A stretch of DNA of 64,000 nt from Pseudomonas jinjuensis (GTDB lineage: Bacteria > Pseudomonadota > Gammaproteobacteria > Pseudomonadales > Pseudomonadaceae): positions 124,001 through 188,000 of the forward strand of contig NZ_FNIJ01000010.1 in assembly GCF_900103845.1 (NCBI RefSeq), written 5' to 3'. The notes under the pieces were generated by a model. The model did not search any database, was not told the origin of the DNA, and was given only the letters and a program-made list of their open reading frames with translations. Positions within the stretch are counted from its first letter, which is position 1, and each line of letters opens with the position of its first letter. Shown here one piece after another: positions 42,901-50,340 of the stretch. The translations under genes and the position numbers were made by a program.

Positions 42901-43961
42901 ACCTGGCCCTGCGTGCTGCCAACGGCATTGCCCTGAACACCGCGGCGGGCACGCTGGATGCGCGCCTGAGCGGCGCCGGCGACATCGCCATCGACGAACT
43001 CGATGGCCTTGCCAGCCTGACCGCCATCGCCCCTTCCGGCGACATCAGCGTACGCAGCGCCAGTGGCAATATCGCCGTGGACAGCGTGCAGGCCAGCGGC
43101 CATGCCGTCCGCCTGCAGGCCGACCGCGGCGCGATCCGCGATGCGCACAACGGCACGTCGAACAACGTGACCGCGGCGCGGCTGACCCTGAGCGCCAGCA
43201 CCGGTATCGGCCTGCCGAGCAATGCCTTCGACATCACCGTAGGCAGCCTGAGCGCGCAGACCGGCAGTGGCGGCATCTACATCAACAACTGGGGTACCGC
43301 CCCGCTGGTGCTGGAATCGGCCAGCGGTCCGGCGCTGCAGACCGGCACCGGCGACATCGTGCTGAACACTGCCGGTCGCCTGAACGTGGAAGACGAGGTG
43401 CGCAACACCGGCACCGGCGGCATCAGCCTGAACGCCGCCGGCGATATCGCGCAGGATGCCGATGTGCGGGCCCAGGGCAGTGGCAACATCAGCCTGAAGA
43501 GCGGCGGCAGCATCGACATGGGCGACGGCGTGACCACGGCTTCCAACGGCGGCAACATCCGCTACGAGGCGGCCGGCCAGCTCTCGGTCAGCCAGGTGGA
43601 AACCAGCAGGGGTGCCGGTGGCGGCGTGGTGACCTTCGTTGCACCGGAGATCATCGACAACATGCCTGGCGTCGCCAACGTCAAGGCGTGGGTGATCGAC
43701 CTGCAGTCGCCGACGGCGAACAAGGCGCTGGTCCGTGAAATGATCGGCGAGACCCAGGACCAGGCGCTGATCCGCCTGAACTTCCGCCCCATCGGCGGCA
43801 GCCTGGCGGAGAGCCGTCGCTTCATGGCCGACCTGCTGAACATCCCGCCGGTGGCCACCGCGCCGACCACGGCCGTGCTGACCAGCGGCGTGATCAGCGA
43901 CACCGACATCACCGCGGACGAAGGCTACAACGCCGATGGCGAGGGTAATCTGCGGCTGTGA
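33921..43961 (+). CDS. Giant TpsA exoprotein, FHA-like (3346 aa)
   Basis: A 3346-residue secreted adhesin-type protein. A signal peptide ends near AQTALA (about residue 31). The N-terminal TPS (haemagglutination activity) domain to about 290 has the diagnostic NPNG at 115-118 (IFLINPNGIVFGA). The rest is a long right-handed beta-helix of repeating motifs such as GDI-x-V-x-A-x-x-D. Residues about 1217-1433 break this pattern with a long Ala/Gln/Leu-rich helical segment. Residues about 2107-2520 hold QNG-rich repeats, including four 126-bp tandem units. No toxin domain is visible at the C-terminus (ends NADGEGNLRL). AAAGGAA precedes the ATG. Likely surface adhesin or biofilm factor; the ligand is unknown. 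Confidence 0.92.
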   Translation: MSRKKKQNPSVRSAITTVSVSLAAVAQTALAGPTGGVVAGGTATIDQSAALQTIINQATKKAVINWQEFDIPANELVKFVQAAGNDSVTLNRVLSNKFSNIQGALEANGNIFLINPNGIVFGANAKVDVAGLLASTLDVDPASFMSGDSLSFSQVQGKELASISNQGEIKVGDGGFVYLVAPKVDNSGMVIANIGRVTMAAGNRFNVDLQGSGLINFNVSADQLGSATGNAKVGVDNSGEIKAQNVLLQGNIAKDLMSSVVNNTGVIEATSLTINAAEIEQAGQIKAAAGTVNLTASDSIRTADGSSTRAGTLNLEVTNDGASIGAEGVALKVDADVLNAKAKNGHVLVTDVNGGVALGEITTGNKDNVNQRRAIIKSQNGSITSANPAKTNVTAWSTNLESDGAIGNAAQAVTTATDVLTASTQNGGIYVTDTDDQLILGKITARETLSVSGQPTALEAISDGSGQVTLSNGATGTKDVQIISQGSMFITGPVSATNFLGLGSFSGGLFNAADGTQLTGRNMTLIGDNVGQAERAFNIQSNKLDATARTGGVYITENNGLTVGSIQAGNGSDVVLKAAQGSLQVGSIVAQNGKVGLTADNGAILDNNGDALNVTAAELALNANTGIGASNNALETSISKLAAATRAAQSGIYVKNNLALQSIDAQTANGDAQIDFSGGQLSFNRNSGQLSLNAPLDLTFTNSAGALVLAGIDAGPSHSVKLTAAGNISQGSGRLTAGDVTLDASNNIGSADTALVTDTASLDLTSRNGTINVDNRSAQQTRVKASANSTNGAVSVKQAGALLVDSVSASKAVNLTAGGAIEGAADNSGFHVSAGSLNLDGAAIGSSTTALSTKVDAGSVSLTSRGGDINLSNVGNIALLNANASGKIAFRNSGDASIDRLQAGQSITFDITGAAKNGGSGVNFIATGLDVSAKSFGESGKAMQIQVQNLVIDTVNGGIYARQASGQLLGLMQATSGGSGSDIEISADGSIGLGTVNAGGNNVVLKAGGSIEDARSDKSKANVTARSLDMSAPGGIGMNGDLNLDVSFLSAAGGASGVKAANAGAIAVDNKTLTGKGSSEISIIAASITILDNNGGTITMDGGKLTMTATAGNIVFLNQSDTIYLPGGGSITLTAMSKSEMDGYSGVIIAGNLKTDGGDIKLQAQSNITIGMLDALGNAGTAGDVWVGSLHGIIIDGNGSAQNIRGDHVTLQASTPSLRDAELNRDTAISEYSAKVAEAAAKLLQLEILQQQLKSYQQMVSQAELQQSLAASIERLTALQQRAAQASVDSASAYVDILNTALNAATVVRNAAAIVAGAAQAIPFSGDAGADAAFAVVDLALSAATLALDSYERYTLAPRQDALDDLNNQLDVATAALTDAQTNLNMATTIRDTTQTSKDMADLAVFKANVARDAAQQVRKQAVSAYDLNKDIDSSADKPLGITANRLDVNQGSTLNTDLFLDSTGSIGLGDIEVISGKQIVASANQDLNLVGTVHSDKSISLNAGNSIQGAGGKLFTPDLLLKANNGIGNLTAVNTQVDRLAASAGNAGVNIVNRNSGALLSVTSEGAVNGVSGNGDISIDTDGSLRVEKLISDTNQTHTVTLTSGGAIVDGNGQERNVQGGTLVVNALNGVELDSEIVRLQAQITGVGDFAIREASELVVDSLSTADGDIDVDATGNITVGSLSAAGHRIDLASGGRIDDDNNNATQIVANELGLTAAGSIGGTGAHATRALDTHVGSVDATAHGEINIAEQDDLSVGVVETDTGNITLTSGGSLDIGRVATGTTSDTITLMAANAIRNALNDGAANLTAANLALTAGSGIGEGKALNVSADRLVASGGSGGVEVTDLDGDLTIGGVTANLGLPTPFGLNSTGGDIRVQADGGSLFVDEMVVTLGGGDIALGAEGSLQQNAAVLGAANVSLTADDDITQNAVIVTSNGDIALAAGGSISQNALNLTVSGDISLQATDGDVTIAAGATNTVTGAGNITVEAGEDVVQNAAMSTGSGNISVKAGSGDVTIASAATSTVTGAGDITIEAGSNVQQGANFSTGTGDISVTAHTGNIEMGSGVSSIVGGTGNIAYNAGSNAVIGDLGSITGNIGVLAGGDIQQNGNIVTTTGDISLAADGDIQQAGDTGTDEGSISVVAGNDLLQIGNTTTRVGGITLNAGNDIEQNGNTGTDEGAISVVAGNDLLQNGNTTTRVGGITVNAGNDIEQNGNTGTDEGAISVVAGNDLLQNGNITTRLGGITLNAGNDIEQNGNTGTDEGAISVAAGNDILQNGDITTNAGAVSVAAGGNIQQVGDITTSVGGVESGAAGNITQTGNIGTGTGDIAVTANGDLLQDGDTSATNGDIALLAHGNIRQNGAVTSGAGDISLAADGDIRQDGNIGTDAGDISVAAGQDILQNGNVSSGAGNIDVNAVRDITQNGDIRTDAGNINIAAGRDILQNGDVTSGAGDIAVNAVRDIVQNGVIGTDAGAIQIGAGNDFTQNGLVTTNAGDVAITAVGDIEQNADIEVGTGNLSVQAGGNLTMADGTWSEVGVGNIGYQAGGDLVSNIIWAGSGNVDVTAAQNLLQKVYTVAENGNLAVTATAGNLVMADGAVGFASGTVDYQAGADAELNVLVSEGADVTVNAGDNIRQKTFIATTDANIVLNAGSGDIGMDEGASSYVSGSGDIRYSAGRNILIDELATDDGDVRLTATAGSIGVHGSAADNVSANSLIATAANGIGSLGNAVRTRIDSLVANLTGAGDIAVTEADGIELTQVRNANGTVAVHAGGDITAVDVQSRQGSVQLDSAGRVDTTPAGLIQAGALQIDAVNGVAVRTSVDRASVAVSGTGDLSIGETDGIVLDRLTTADGDIAVNAGGNIGVDTVLANGDVSLNSGAAISSQRSVATPANAVVGNRIALQAASGIGAQRALDIAGQQVSAQTTGGDIRLAQAGAVVLENVRTGNGNIDVAVSGGDAQVGQVSANGAVNLSAANGSLRTDGSGNSRVSAGDLALRAANGIALNTAAGTLDARLSGAGDIAIDELDGLASLTAIAPSGDISVRSASGNIAVDSVQASGHAVRLQADRGAIRDAHNGTSNNVTAARLTLSASTGIGLPSNAFDITVGSLSAQTGSGGIYINNWGTAPLVLESASGPALQTGTGDIVLNTAGRLNVEDEVRNTGTGGISLNAAGDIAQDADVRAQGSGNISLKSGGSIDMGDGVTTASNGGNIRYEAAGQLSVSQVETSRGAGGGVVTFVAPEIIDNMPGVANVKAWVIDLQSPTANKALVREMIGETQDQALIRLNFRPIGGSLAESRRFMADLLNIPPVATAPTTAVLTSGVISDTDITADEGYNADGEGNLRL
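40290..40793 (+). repeat. Four tandem 126-bp repeats inside tpsA
   Basis: Units begin at 40290, 40416, 40542 and 40668. Units 2 to 4 are nearly identical at DNA level over most of their length; unit 1 is diverged. Each encodes 42 residues made of two 21-residue sub-repeats of the form AGND-x-x-QNGN. The frame is kept, so copy number can change without breaking the gene. Confidence 0.9.
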
Positions 43962-43989
43962 TGGAGAGCCCGCCGTTTCCCCTGAGCGG

Positions 43990-44252
43990 GGCAGCGGCGG
44001 GCCTTGCAGGAGCCGGCTGGCGGGCGCAAGGCGTTTTCGCTGGATGCTTCGGCGTCCGGGGCAGCGCCGGGTCGCCAGCAAGCCGGCTCCTGCAGGTTGG
44101 CGCCACTTGTCCATCGTTCCCACGCTCCCGCGTGGGAACGCCTCCAGGGACGCTCCCGCGTCCGGGCGCGGCGTAATGACTGCAAGTGCGGCCGGGTTTC
44201 CCGGATAGCTTCGTGCGCCTCCCGACCCCGTCGTCCCCGCGAACGCGGGGAC
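43990..44252. repeat. Repeat-rich region after tpsA
   Basis: The 350-bp gap between convergent tpsA and the winged-helix genes has no gene that I can support. It holds a facing REP pair (GCAGGAGCCGGCTGGCGGG near 44005; GCCAGCAAGCCGGCTCCTGC at 44074-44093), a CGTTCCCACG-N6-CGTGGGAACG palindrome at 44115-44140, and a GTCCCCGCG-AA-CGCGGGGAC hairpin at 44233-44252. These probably also terminate transcription from both sides. Confidence 0.75.
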
Positions 44253-44315
44253 CCGGTGAAGCGGCGCAGGAGCGGTCTTGGCCCGTCGTGCGGCCTATGC
44301 GCCGGGGGAGACGGA

Positions 44316-44663
44316 TCAGTGCTGGATGTGCAGTTCCTGCACCAGGCAATAGCCGCGGTTGCGCACCGCGCGGAGGAGGTCCTGGCCGCCGCAGCCCAGG
44401 CGGAACTTGGTCTGCAGGCGACTCAGGCTCATTTCCAGGCCCTTGTAGGTGTCCGGGTCTTTTTGCAGCAGGGCGACCATCTCGGACTTGCTCAGTACCC
44501 GCTTGCCGCATTCGACGAAGCCGGTGAGCAGGCGCAGTTCGGTGCCGGTCAGGTGCAGGCTGTGGTGCTGGCCGGCCAACGTGCGGTTGGCCGGGAGCAG
44601 TTTCCAGACGTGCGGGAGGTGCGGGCGTGGTTCGCCGTCGCTGGGCAGTGTGGAGGTTCCCAT
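44316..44663 (-). CDS. Stand-alone OmpR-type winged-helix protein 1
   Basis: A 115-residue protein consisting of an OmpR/PhoB-type DNA-binding domain at about 30-113 (LHLTGTELRLLTGFVECGKR, SKSEMVALL, SLSRLQTKFRLGC, RAVRNRGYCL) without any receiver domain. I chose ATG 44663; the longer frame upstream overlaps the next gene. It lies 53 bases downstream of a second protein of the same kind. The pair sits between the giant exoprotein and a two-component system, so both are candidate regulators of the locus. Confidence 0.75.
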   Translation of the reverse strand: MGTSTLPSDGEPRPHLPHVWKLLPANRTLAGQHHSLHLTGTELRLLTGFVECGKRVLSKSEMVALLQKDPDTYKGLEMSLSRLQTKFRLGCGGQDLLRAVRNRGYCLVQELHIQH

Positions 44664-44716
44664 GGTGTTTCGCCGGGCAGTGGGGTAGTGGAGATGGTTG
44701 CGAAAGCGTCCGGAGG

Positions 44717-45007
44717 TCAGTGGCTCAGCGACTGGGACAGCCGGTAGCCGTGGCCGCGCACGGAAACGATGAGCTTGCAGCCGAAGGTATGGGCGATCTT
44801 CAGACGCAGGCGGCTGACGCATTTTTCCAAGGCGCGGGCATCGTAGTACAGCTCGTTCCGGCCGAGGATTTCGGCGATCTCGCTGCGCGAGAGGGTGTGC
44901 TGCCGGGCTTCGTTCATTGCCCTGAGCAATTCCGCTTCGTCATAGGAAAGCTGCAGCCGCTGGGGTTCCCGGTGCAGGCAGAGTTGGGACAGATTGATGG
45001 TCAACAA
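44717..45007 (-). CDS. Stand-alone OmpR-type winged-helix protein 2
   Basis: A 96-residue protein that is almost entirely an OmpR-type winged-helix domain (LQLSYDEAELLRAMNEARQH, LSRSEIAEIL, ALEKCVSRLRLKIAHTFGC, IVSVRGHGYRLSQ), with no receiver or sensor part. The first of two tandem genes. The sequence resembles its neighbour only at family level, so this is probably an old duplication. Without a phospho-receiver, control must come from expression, partner binding or another signal. Confidence 0.78.
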   Translation of the reverse strand: MLTINLSQLCLHREPQRLQLSYDEAELLRAMNEARQHTLSRSEIAEILGRNELYYDARALEKCVSRLRLKIAHTFGCKLIVSVRGHGYRLSQSLSH

Positions 45008-45326
45008 CGCTTGGCTCCGATCGTAGTACTGCTCGTTACAACGCGGGGCGCCTCTTGCGAAGCATGTCTGATATCACCGGGCCAGCATAATAGGGAGCCA
45101 GGATCGCTGGCACAAGCATGTCTCTATCGGATCGCCGCTTCAAAAGGACGCGGTTCCGTCGGGGGCAGCGAGGTCTGCCGGTGTTGGCGGCCGGCACGCG
45201 CCTGTATAGGGAAAACCCGTGCGCCGCTCAAGCGCCGGGTGTGCGGGACGATCAATTCGGAAAAAACAGCCAGTTTGGCGGGCGCGGGGTTGCGGTTTTT
45301 TCTGCGGGTGGGCGCCGGGAGGCCAG
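45008..45326. other. Intergenic region upstream of the winged-helix pair
   Basis: About 320 bp without a supportable gene. It should contain the promoter of the two minus-strand winged-helix genes. Short open frames here on both strands lack ribosome sites and codon structure. Confidence 0.4.
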
Positions 45327-45352
45327 CGAAAAGCCGCACGCACGCGCGGCTT
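45327..45352 (-). terminator. Terminator after the response regulator gene
   Basis: On the minus strand, AAGCCGC and GCGGCTT form a stem followed by four T, 26 bases after the response regulator stop. Confidence 0.7.
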
Positions 45353-45377
45353 CCGGCAGGGTGGATGAAGCGCCGTC

Positions 45378-46013
45378 CTATGCTTCCATCAACCCATGCT
45401 TGCTGGCATAGGCGAACAGCTCCGCTTCGCCGCCCAGCCCCAGCTTCCTGATGGCGCTGATCTTCTGGGTGCTGACGGTCTTGATGCTGCGATTGAGGTG
45501 CTGGGCGATGTCGGTCATGGTCATGCCGTTCACGTACAGCCTCACGACTTCCAGTTCGCGCGGCGTGACCAGCGTCGCCACCTCGCTCCCGGCGCCGTCG
45601 CCCCCTGGCGGTTCCGCGGCCCGGTTGCTCCGCGAATAGCGGCCCTCATAGGCCGCGGTGATCACCTGCGGCAGCTTCGACAGTTCGTTGCGCTTGTTCA
45701 GCACCGTCAGCGCGCCGGCCTTCAGCATGCTCAGCTGCAGGCCCGGATTCTCCAGCATGGTCAGCACGATCACGCGCAGCTTCGGGTAGGCGCTGCGGAT
45801 GTTGCGCAGCATGACCAGGCCGTCGGGAATGCTGCCGGGCATGGAGAAATCGGTGATCAGCACGTCGCACGAGGCGCTTTCCAGTTGCTCCATCAGCATC
45901 TTCGGATCGGCCGCCTCGGCCACCACGGAGATGTGCCTGGAAGATTTCAGTATCTGCCGCACGCCGAATATGACCACGGGATGATCGTCGGCCACTACTA
46001 CTCGTATTGTCAT
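45378..46013 (-). CDS. Response regulator, NarL/LuxR type (BvgA/RcsB-like)
   Basis: A 211-residue regulator: receiver domain 1-120 with phospho-acceptor Asp about 55 (CDVLITDFSMPG) and a conserved Lys in VLNKRNE, then a LuxR-type helix-turn-helix at about 148-195 (LTPRELEVVRLYVNG, NRSIKTVSTQKISAIRKLG). The DNA-binding domain reads closest to RcsB/BvgA. It is 22 bases downstream of the hybrid kinase gene and is its obvious partner. A terminator follows. Confidence 0.9.
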   Translation of the reverse strand: MTIRVVVADDHPVVIFGVRQILKSSRHISVVAEAADPKMLMEQLESASCDVLITDFSMPGSIPDGLVMLRNIRSAYPKLRVIVLTMLENPGLQLSMLKAGALTVLNKRNELSKLPQVITAAYEGRYSRSNRAAEPPGGDGAGSEVATLVTPRELEVVRLYVNGMTMTDIAQHLNRSIKTVSTQKISAIRKLGLGGEAELFAYASKHGLMEA

Positions 46014-46035
46014 TCTCTGCTACCGATTATGGGGT

Positions 46036-49000
46036 TCATGGGGTCATCGCTTCGAAGTTCCCTGTCCTGGCAGCGGTCGTTGCCTTCTCGAATATCCCTA
46101 TGAGCTGGTCGTACATCGCAAGGAGCGCGGCGGTTGGAGAGCTTTCCGCCGCCGGGATTGCGCCGGTGCGCAATGTCCGGTGGAAGCTGTCGACGATTTC
46201 GTCGAGCGCAGCCATGCCGAACATGCTGATGGCGCCTCTGGCCCGGTGGCACCAGGCGCGCAGTTCGTCGATGGAGCCCTTCTCGAGCGCAATGCGCAGG
46301 CTTTCCCGGTCATCGCGCAATGCCCCGCTGAACAGCCGGCAGGTGTCGGCGTCATGCAGAAGGTCGGCCAGCGCGGCGGCCAGTTCGTCCCGTTCGACGG
46401 GGTGGGTGGAGCGGCTGTGCTCGATGTCCGGCGGTGCGTCGCTGGCCGCTGCCGCCAGTGCCTTCTGCAGCGAGGCGAGGGTGGTGGGCTTCAGCACGTA
46501 GGTGTTCATGCCGACGTCCAGGCAGCGGCGCAGTTCTTCGCGCACCGTGGTCGCGGTCACTCCCACCACGGGAATGGAGCGCAGCTGCGGGTCGTCGCTG
46601 GCGCGAATCCGCGTGGTCAGGTCGAAGCCGTTCATGACCGGCATGTGGCAGTCGGTGAGGATCAGGTCGAATTCTTCGCGCGCCAGCGCGAGCAGCGCCT
46701 GCTCGCCGTTTTCGGCTACCACGCTGGTGCAGCAGAGCAGGCGCAGCTGTTGCTGGATCACTTCCCGGTTGATCGGATGATCCTCGACCACCAGTACCTT
46801 GCGGCATGGCAGCGCCGGGGCTTGCGCCGGCATCGGTCCCGCCGGCGGCTGCGCCGGGTTGCCGGTCAGCGTCGTGGTTGCGGCGAGGAAGGCCATCCAG
46901 CGCAGCGGGTTGACGCTCAGTCGCGCTGTGCCTGCCTCGACCCGGTAGCCGAGCTGCTTCGGCACGGTGCTGACCTGGATGACGTACTTCGATCGTCCCG
47001 CGTCTTCCGGATGATCCGCATCGACGAAGTGGATGGCCTCGGGATGCCTGTCCAGCAGGCGCATGCCGGCGGCCATGGCGAAGGCGGCGAGGCTTTCCCG
47101 GCTTTCCGCGTCACGCACCGCGAGCACCGCGGGCCGGTTCTTCAGCAAGGGCAGGTCGTATTCCGCGCAGAGGATGGAGCAGGGAATGCGCAGCGAGGCG
47201 ATGGTGCCCACGCCTTCCGCGCTTTCCAGGGTGACCTGGCCGCCCATCAGCTCCGCCAGCCGGCGCGAGATCGAAAGCCCCAGTCCGGTGCCGCCGAAAC
47301 GCCGGGCGGCACTGCGTTCGCTCTGCACGAAGGGCGCGAACAGGTGCTGGATGTCATCCCTGGGGATGCCGATGCCGGTGTCCTCGACACTGACCACGAC
47401 CACCGCGGACCGGCTGTCCATCGACTCGACGCGGGCATGCAGCCTGACGCTGCCGTGGCTGGTGAACTTGATGGCGTTGCCGAGGAGGTTGAACAGGATC
47501 TGCCGGACGCGGATGCCATCGGCATGCACCGTCGCCGGCACCCGGGCATCCACGCCCAGGCGCAGCTGCAGGCCCTTTTCATGGGCCTGCGGCAGCAGCA
47601 GGCTCAGCACGCTGTCGATCAGTTCGCGCAGGTCCAGCGGTTCCGGGGTGATGCTCAGCCGGCCGGCTTCGATCTTCGCGTAGTCGAGGATGTCGTCGAG
47701 AATCTGCGCGAGCGCCTGTCCGGACTCCTTGGCGAGGGCGAGCAGCCGCCGCTGTTCGTCGCACAGCTCGGTGGTCTGCAGGACCTCCACCAGGCCCAGC
47801 ACGCCGTTCATCGGCGTGCGGATCTCGTGGCTCATCATCGCCAGGAAACCTTCCTTCGCCCGCAGAGCCGCCTCGGCGACTTCCTTGGCCTCGCGCAGCG
47901 CTTCCTCCTGGCGATGGCGGTCGGTCACATCCGAGATCACGCCATTCCACATCTGCAGCTCGCCATCCTTCTTCGGCACGGCGCTCAGGTGTACCCAGCC
48001 GCCGCCGAATTCATCGACCAGTTCCAGCTCCAGGTCGATCGGGGCGGAAAAGCCATCACTCTGGTTGAGTTCCTGCTCCAGTCTCCGGGTATCGGCCTGA
48101 CGGAATACCTGCGGGCACCTTTCCCCGCGGCGGTTGACGAGGGCCTCGTCGACTTCCTGGCGCCCGGATATGTCGCCGGCGATGTAGCTGACCTGCCACT
48201 CCTTGTCTCCCTGACGGCGCCGAAGCTGGAAGACCACCGCCGGGAGACTCCTGGTGACGTCCTTCAGCTGCTGCTCGGCGCGCAGGGCCCGCTGGCGCGC
48301 CTCGTGAATCTCGGTGACGTCCTGATACATGGCGACAACGCCGCCGACGGAGCCATCGGCCAGGGGATAGGGAACCGCCCAGGCGATGACCGTGCGCTTC
48401 TCGCACTGTGCATTCAGCAGAGGCACCGTCGCATGCCGGACCTCCATGGTTTCCAGCGCCTGTTGCTGCAGTTCCCGCAGTATCTGGATCGAGCTGGTCG
48501 GCTCCTTCAGCGCCAGATCCGCCTGGCCCAGGTAATCGGTCTTCCGCACCCCGAAGAATTGCTCGAAGGCCGAGTTCATCTCGACGTAGCGATGCTCCGT
48601 ATCCTTGGCCACGATGGGCTGCGGCAGGCATGCCAGCAGCGTTTCCTTCAGGGCGAGTTCGCGGGCCAGGCGATCCTCGATCTGGCGCCGGCGGCGGACC
48701 TGGTAGTGCAGGCGGAAGTAGGCGACCACCAGCAGCAGGATCACCAGGGCGGTCAGTGCGAGCACTACCCAGTAGCGGGCCAGCAGCATCGTCCAGGGCG
48801 TGTCGAACTGGTATTTGACCGCGGTCCAGCGCTGGCTGATCCGGTTGCGTTCCGTGGCGGGCATCGACGACAGGGCGCGCTGCAGGACATGGCCCAGCGA
48901 GGCCTGCCGGGCCGACAGCCACAGGCCGAAGTCCTGGTCGAATCCCGCGGCTCCGGCGATCCGCATGTCCTGGCCAGCCTCGCCGCGCACCAGCGCATCC

Positions 49001-50340
49001 AGGGTCAGCAGGTTGCCAATCATGGCGTCTGCGGCGTGGTTGCGCAGCAGTTCGAAGCCGCTCTGGAAGTCGTCAACTTCCGTCACCCTGGCGTCCGGCA
49101 GCTTTTCATGGAGCGTGCGGGCGATGGTGCTGGCGGCGATGACCGCTATCTTCCTGCCGCGCAGGGCTTCGAGCCCGGTGGTGTAGGGCGTGCTCGCGGC
49201 GGTGACGATCGCCGCCGGGATGGAGGCATAGATACCGGCGGATACCAGCGCGGAGTCATCGACCGGCTCGCTCACGGAGCCCGCGATCAGGTCGATCTCG
49301 CCCCGGGCAAGCCGAGCCAGGGCATCTTCCGGACTATTGCTGGGAACATGGACGAATTCGACGTTCAGCAGCTTGCGCAGGTAGTCGAGGTAGTCGACCG
49401 TCAGCCCGCTGAGCCTGCCCTGCGCGTCCTGCGAGGCGAAGGGGAACTGCAGCGACGGGGCCGTGTAGCGGATGGTCCTGTGGGCGGAAAGCAGGACCTT
49501 CTCGGAAGGGAGCAGGACAAACTCCTTCGGGCTGCCGGTCTCGACGCCGCCCAGCCATTTGTTGCGCAGGTGCTCCATGGCGATATCGGGGAAGAGGGCC
49601 AGCCGCCGGTCCAGTTCGCGCACCACTTCGGCGGACTTCAGCGGCGCGCCGAAACGATAGGCCGTGTTGCCCATGTCCAGGCGGCGCAGGCCGGTCAGGT
49701 CCTGGTTGTCCTTCTCGGCCAGCATCCTGGTGATCAGAACCGCCGAGCCGACATAGACGTCGCCGTGGCCGTCCCGCAGGGCGCGCATGGCGTCGTGGGG
49801 CGAACTCACGCCGAGCAGGCGCGCCTGCGGATACTGCAGGCGCAGCTCGGTGGCCCAGGGCGTGCCGGTCTCGACGATGATCTGCGCGTGGCGCAGGAAG
49901 CTGGCGTCGAGCGCTCTTTCGTCGCCGCTCCGGGCAACGAGCATCGCCCGGCGCTCGAAATAGCCCGACGAATAGACCAGGCAATCGGCAAATTCAGGCA
50001 GCGGTACGGCGCCGAGAACGAGATCCACGTCGCCACGGCACGCCGCGCGCATCGTGTCGTCACGGGTTGCGTACCTGTGCAGTTCGAGAGCGCTATCCGT
50101 CGCCAGCAACATGTTCAGCAACTCGCCGCTGAAGCCGGTCAGTTGCCCGTCCTTCATGGCTTCAAGAGGCGTGTCGGTGCCAATCACGGCAACACTCAGT
50201 CGCTTCGGCAATCCGAGATCGGAGAGGTACTGCTGCCCTTCGCTGGCCTCTGTCTGCGGCAGGGCCGATATGCTCGCGGCCACGAACAGACATATCGTTC
50301 GCAAGAAGAAGCTCATCCAGCGGCATGAGGAAATATTCAT
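46036..50340 (-). CDS. BvgS-like unorthodox hybrid sensor kinase (1434 aa)
   Basis: A full phosphorelay sensor. A signal peptide is followed by two periplasmic venus-flytrap domains (about 35-265 and 275-510), a membrane helix at about 520-545 (YWVVLALTALVILLLVVAYF), and PAS domains at about 570-800. Then come HisKA with the phospho-His about 837 (MMSHEIRTPMNG), an ATPase domain with NLLGNAIKFT, DTGIGIP and GGTGLGLSIS, a receiver with Asp about 1230 (LILTDCHMPVMNGF), and an Hpt domain with His about 1363 (CHRARGAISMFG). This is the domain order of Bordetella BvgS. GAGGA precedes the ATG. It is co-transcribed with the response regulator and lies near an FHA-like secretion system. Confidence 0.92.
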   Translation of the reverse strand: MNISSCRWMSFFLRTICLFVAASISALPQTEASEGQQYLSDLGLPKRLSVAVIGTDTPLEAMKDGQLTGFSGELLNMLLATDSALELHRYATRDDTMRAACRGDVDLVLGAVPLPEFADCLVYSSGYFERRAMLVARSGDERALDASFLRHAQIIVETGTPWATELRLQYPQARLLGVSSPHDAMRALRDGHGDVYVGSAVLITRMLAEKDNQDLTGLRRLDMGNTAYRFGAPLKSAEVVRELDRRLALFPDIAMEHLRNKWLGGVETGSPKEFVLLPSEKVLLSAHRTIRYTAPSLQFPFASQDAQGRLSGLTVDYLDYLRKLLNVEFVHVPSNSPEDALARLARGEIDLIAGSVSEPVDDSALVSAGIYASIPAAIVTAASTPYTTGLEALRGRKIAVIAASTIARTLHEKLPDARVTEVDDFQSGFELLRNHAADAMIGNLLTLDALVRGEAGQDMRIAGAAGFDQDFGLWLSARQASLGHVLQRALSSMPATERNRISQRWTAVKYQFDTPWTMLLARYWVVLALTALVILLLVVAYFRLHYQVRRRRQIEDRLARELALKETLLACLPQPIVAKDTEHRYVEMNSAFEQFFGVRKTDYLGQADLALKEPTSSIQILRELQQQALETMEVRHATVPLLNAQCEKRTVIAWAVPYPLADGSVGGVVAMYQDVTEIHEARQRALRAEQQLKDVTRSLPAVVFQLRRRQGDKEWQVSYIAGDISGRQEVDEALVNRRGERCPQVFRQADTRRLEQELNQSDGFSAPIDLELELVDEFGGGWVHLSAVPKKDGELQMWNGVISDVTDRHRQEEALREAKEVAEAALRAKEGFLAMMSHEIRTPMNGVLGLVEVLQTTELCDEQRRLLALAKESGQALAQILDDILDYAKIEAGRLSITPEPLDLRELIDSVLSLLLPQAHEKGLQLRLGVDARVPATVHADGIRVRQILFNLLGNAIKFTSHGSVRLHARVESMDSRSAVVVVSVEDTGIGIPRDDIQHLFAPFVQSERSAARRFGGTGLGLSISRRLAELMGGQVTLESAEGVGTIASLRIPCSILCAEYDLPLLKNRPAVLAVRDAESRESLAAFAMAAGMRLLDRHPEAIHFVDADHPEDAGRSKYVIQVSTVPKQLGYRVEAGTARLSVNPLRWMAFLAATTTLTGNPAQPPAGPMPAQAPALPCRKVLVVEDHPINREVIQQQLRLLCCTSVVAENGEQALLALAREEFDLILTDCHMPVMNGFDLTTRIRASDDPQLRSIPVVGVTATTVREELRRCLDVGMNTYVLKPTTLASLQKALAAAASDAPPDIEHSRSTHPVERDELAAALADLLHDADTCRLFSGALRDDRESLRIALEKGSIDELRAWCHRARGAISMFGMAALDEIVDSFHRTLRTGAIPAAESSPTAALLAMYDQLIGIFEKATTAARTGNFEAMTP

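Noticed and set aside
33873-44123. A minus-strand open frame of more than 3400 codons runs antisense to the whole tpsA gene.
   Set aside because: It is low in complexity (Gly, Ala, Val, Asp, His repeats), has no signal or domain, and arises because GC-rich codon bias and repeats in tpsA remove stops from the opposite frame. The plus frame has the TPS signal, NPNG motif and ribosome site.
45118-45451. Plus-strand open frames between the winged-helix genes and the response regulator.
   Set aside because: No ribosome site, no recognisable protein, and they overlap the terminator of the response regulator.
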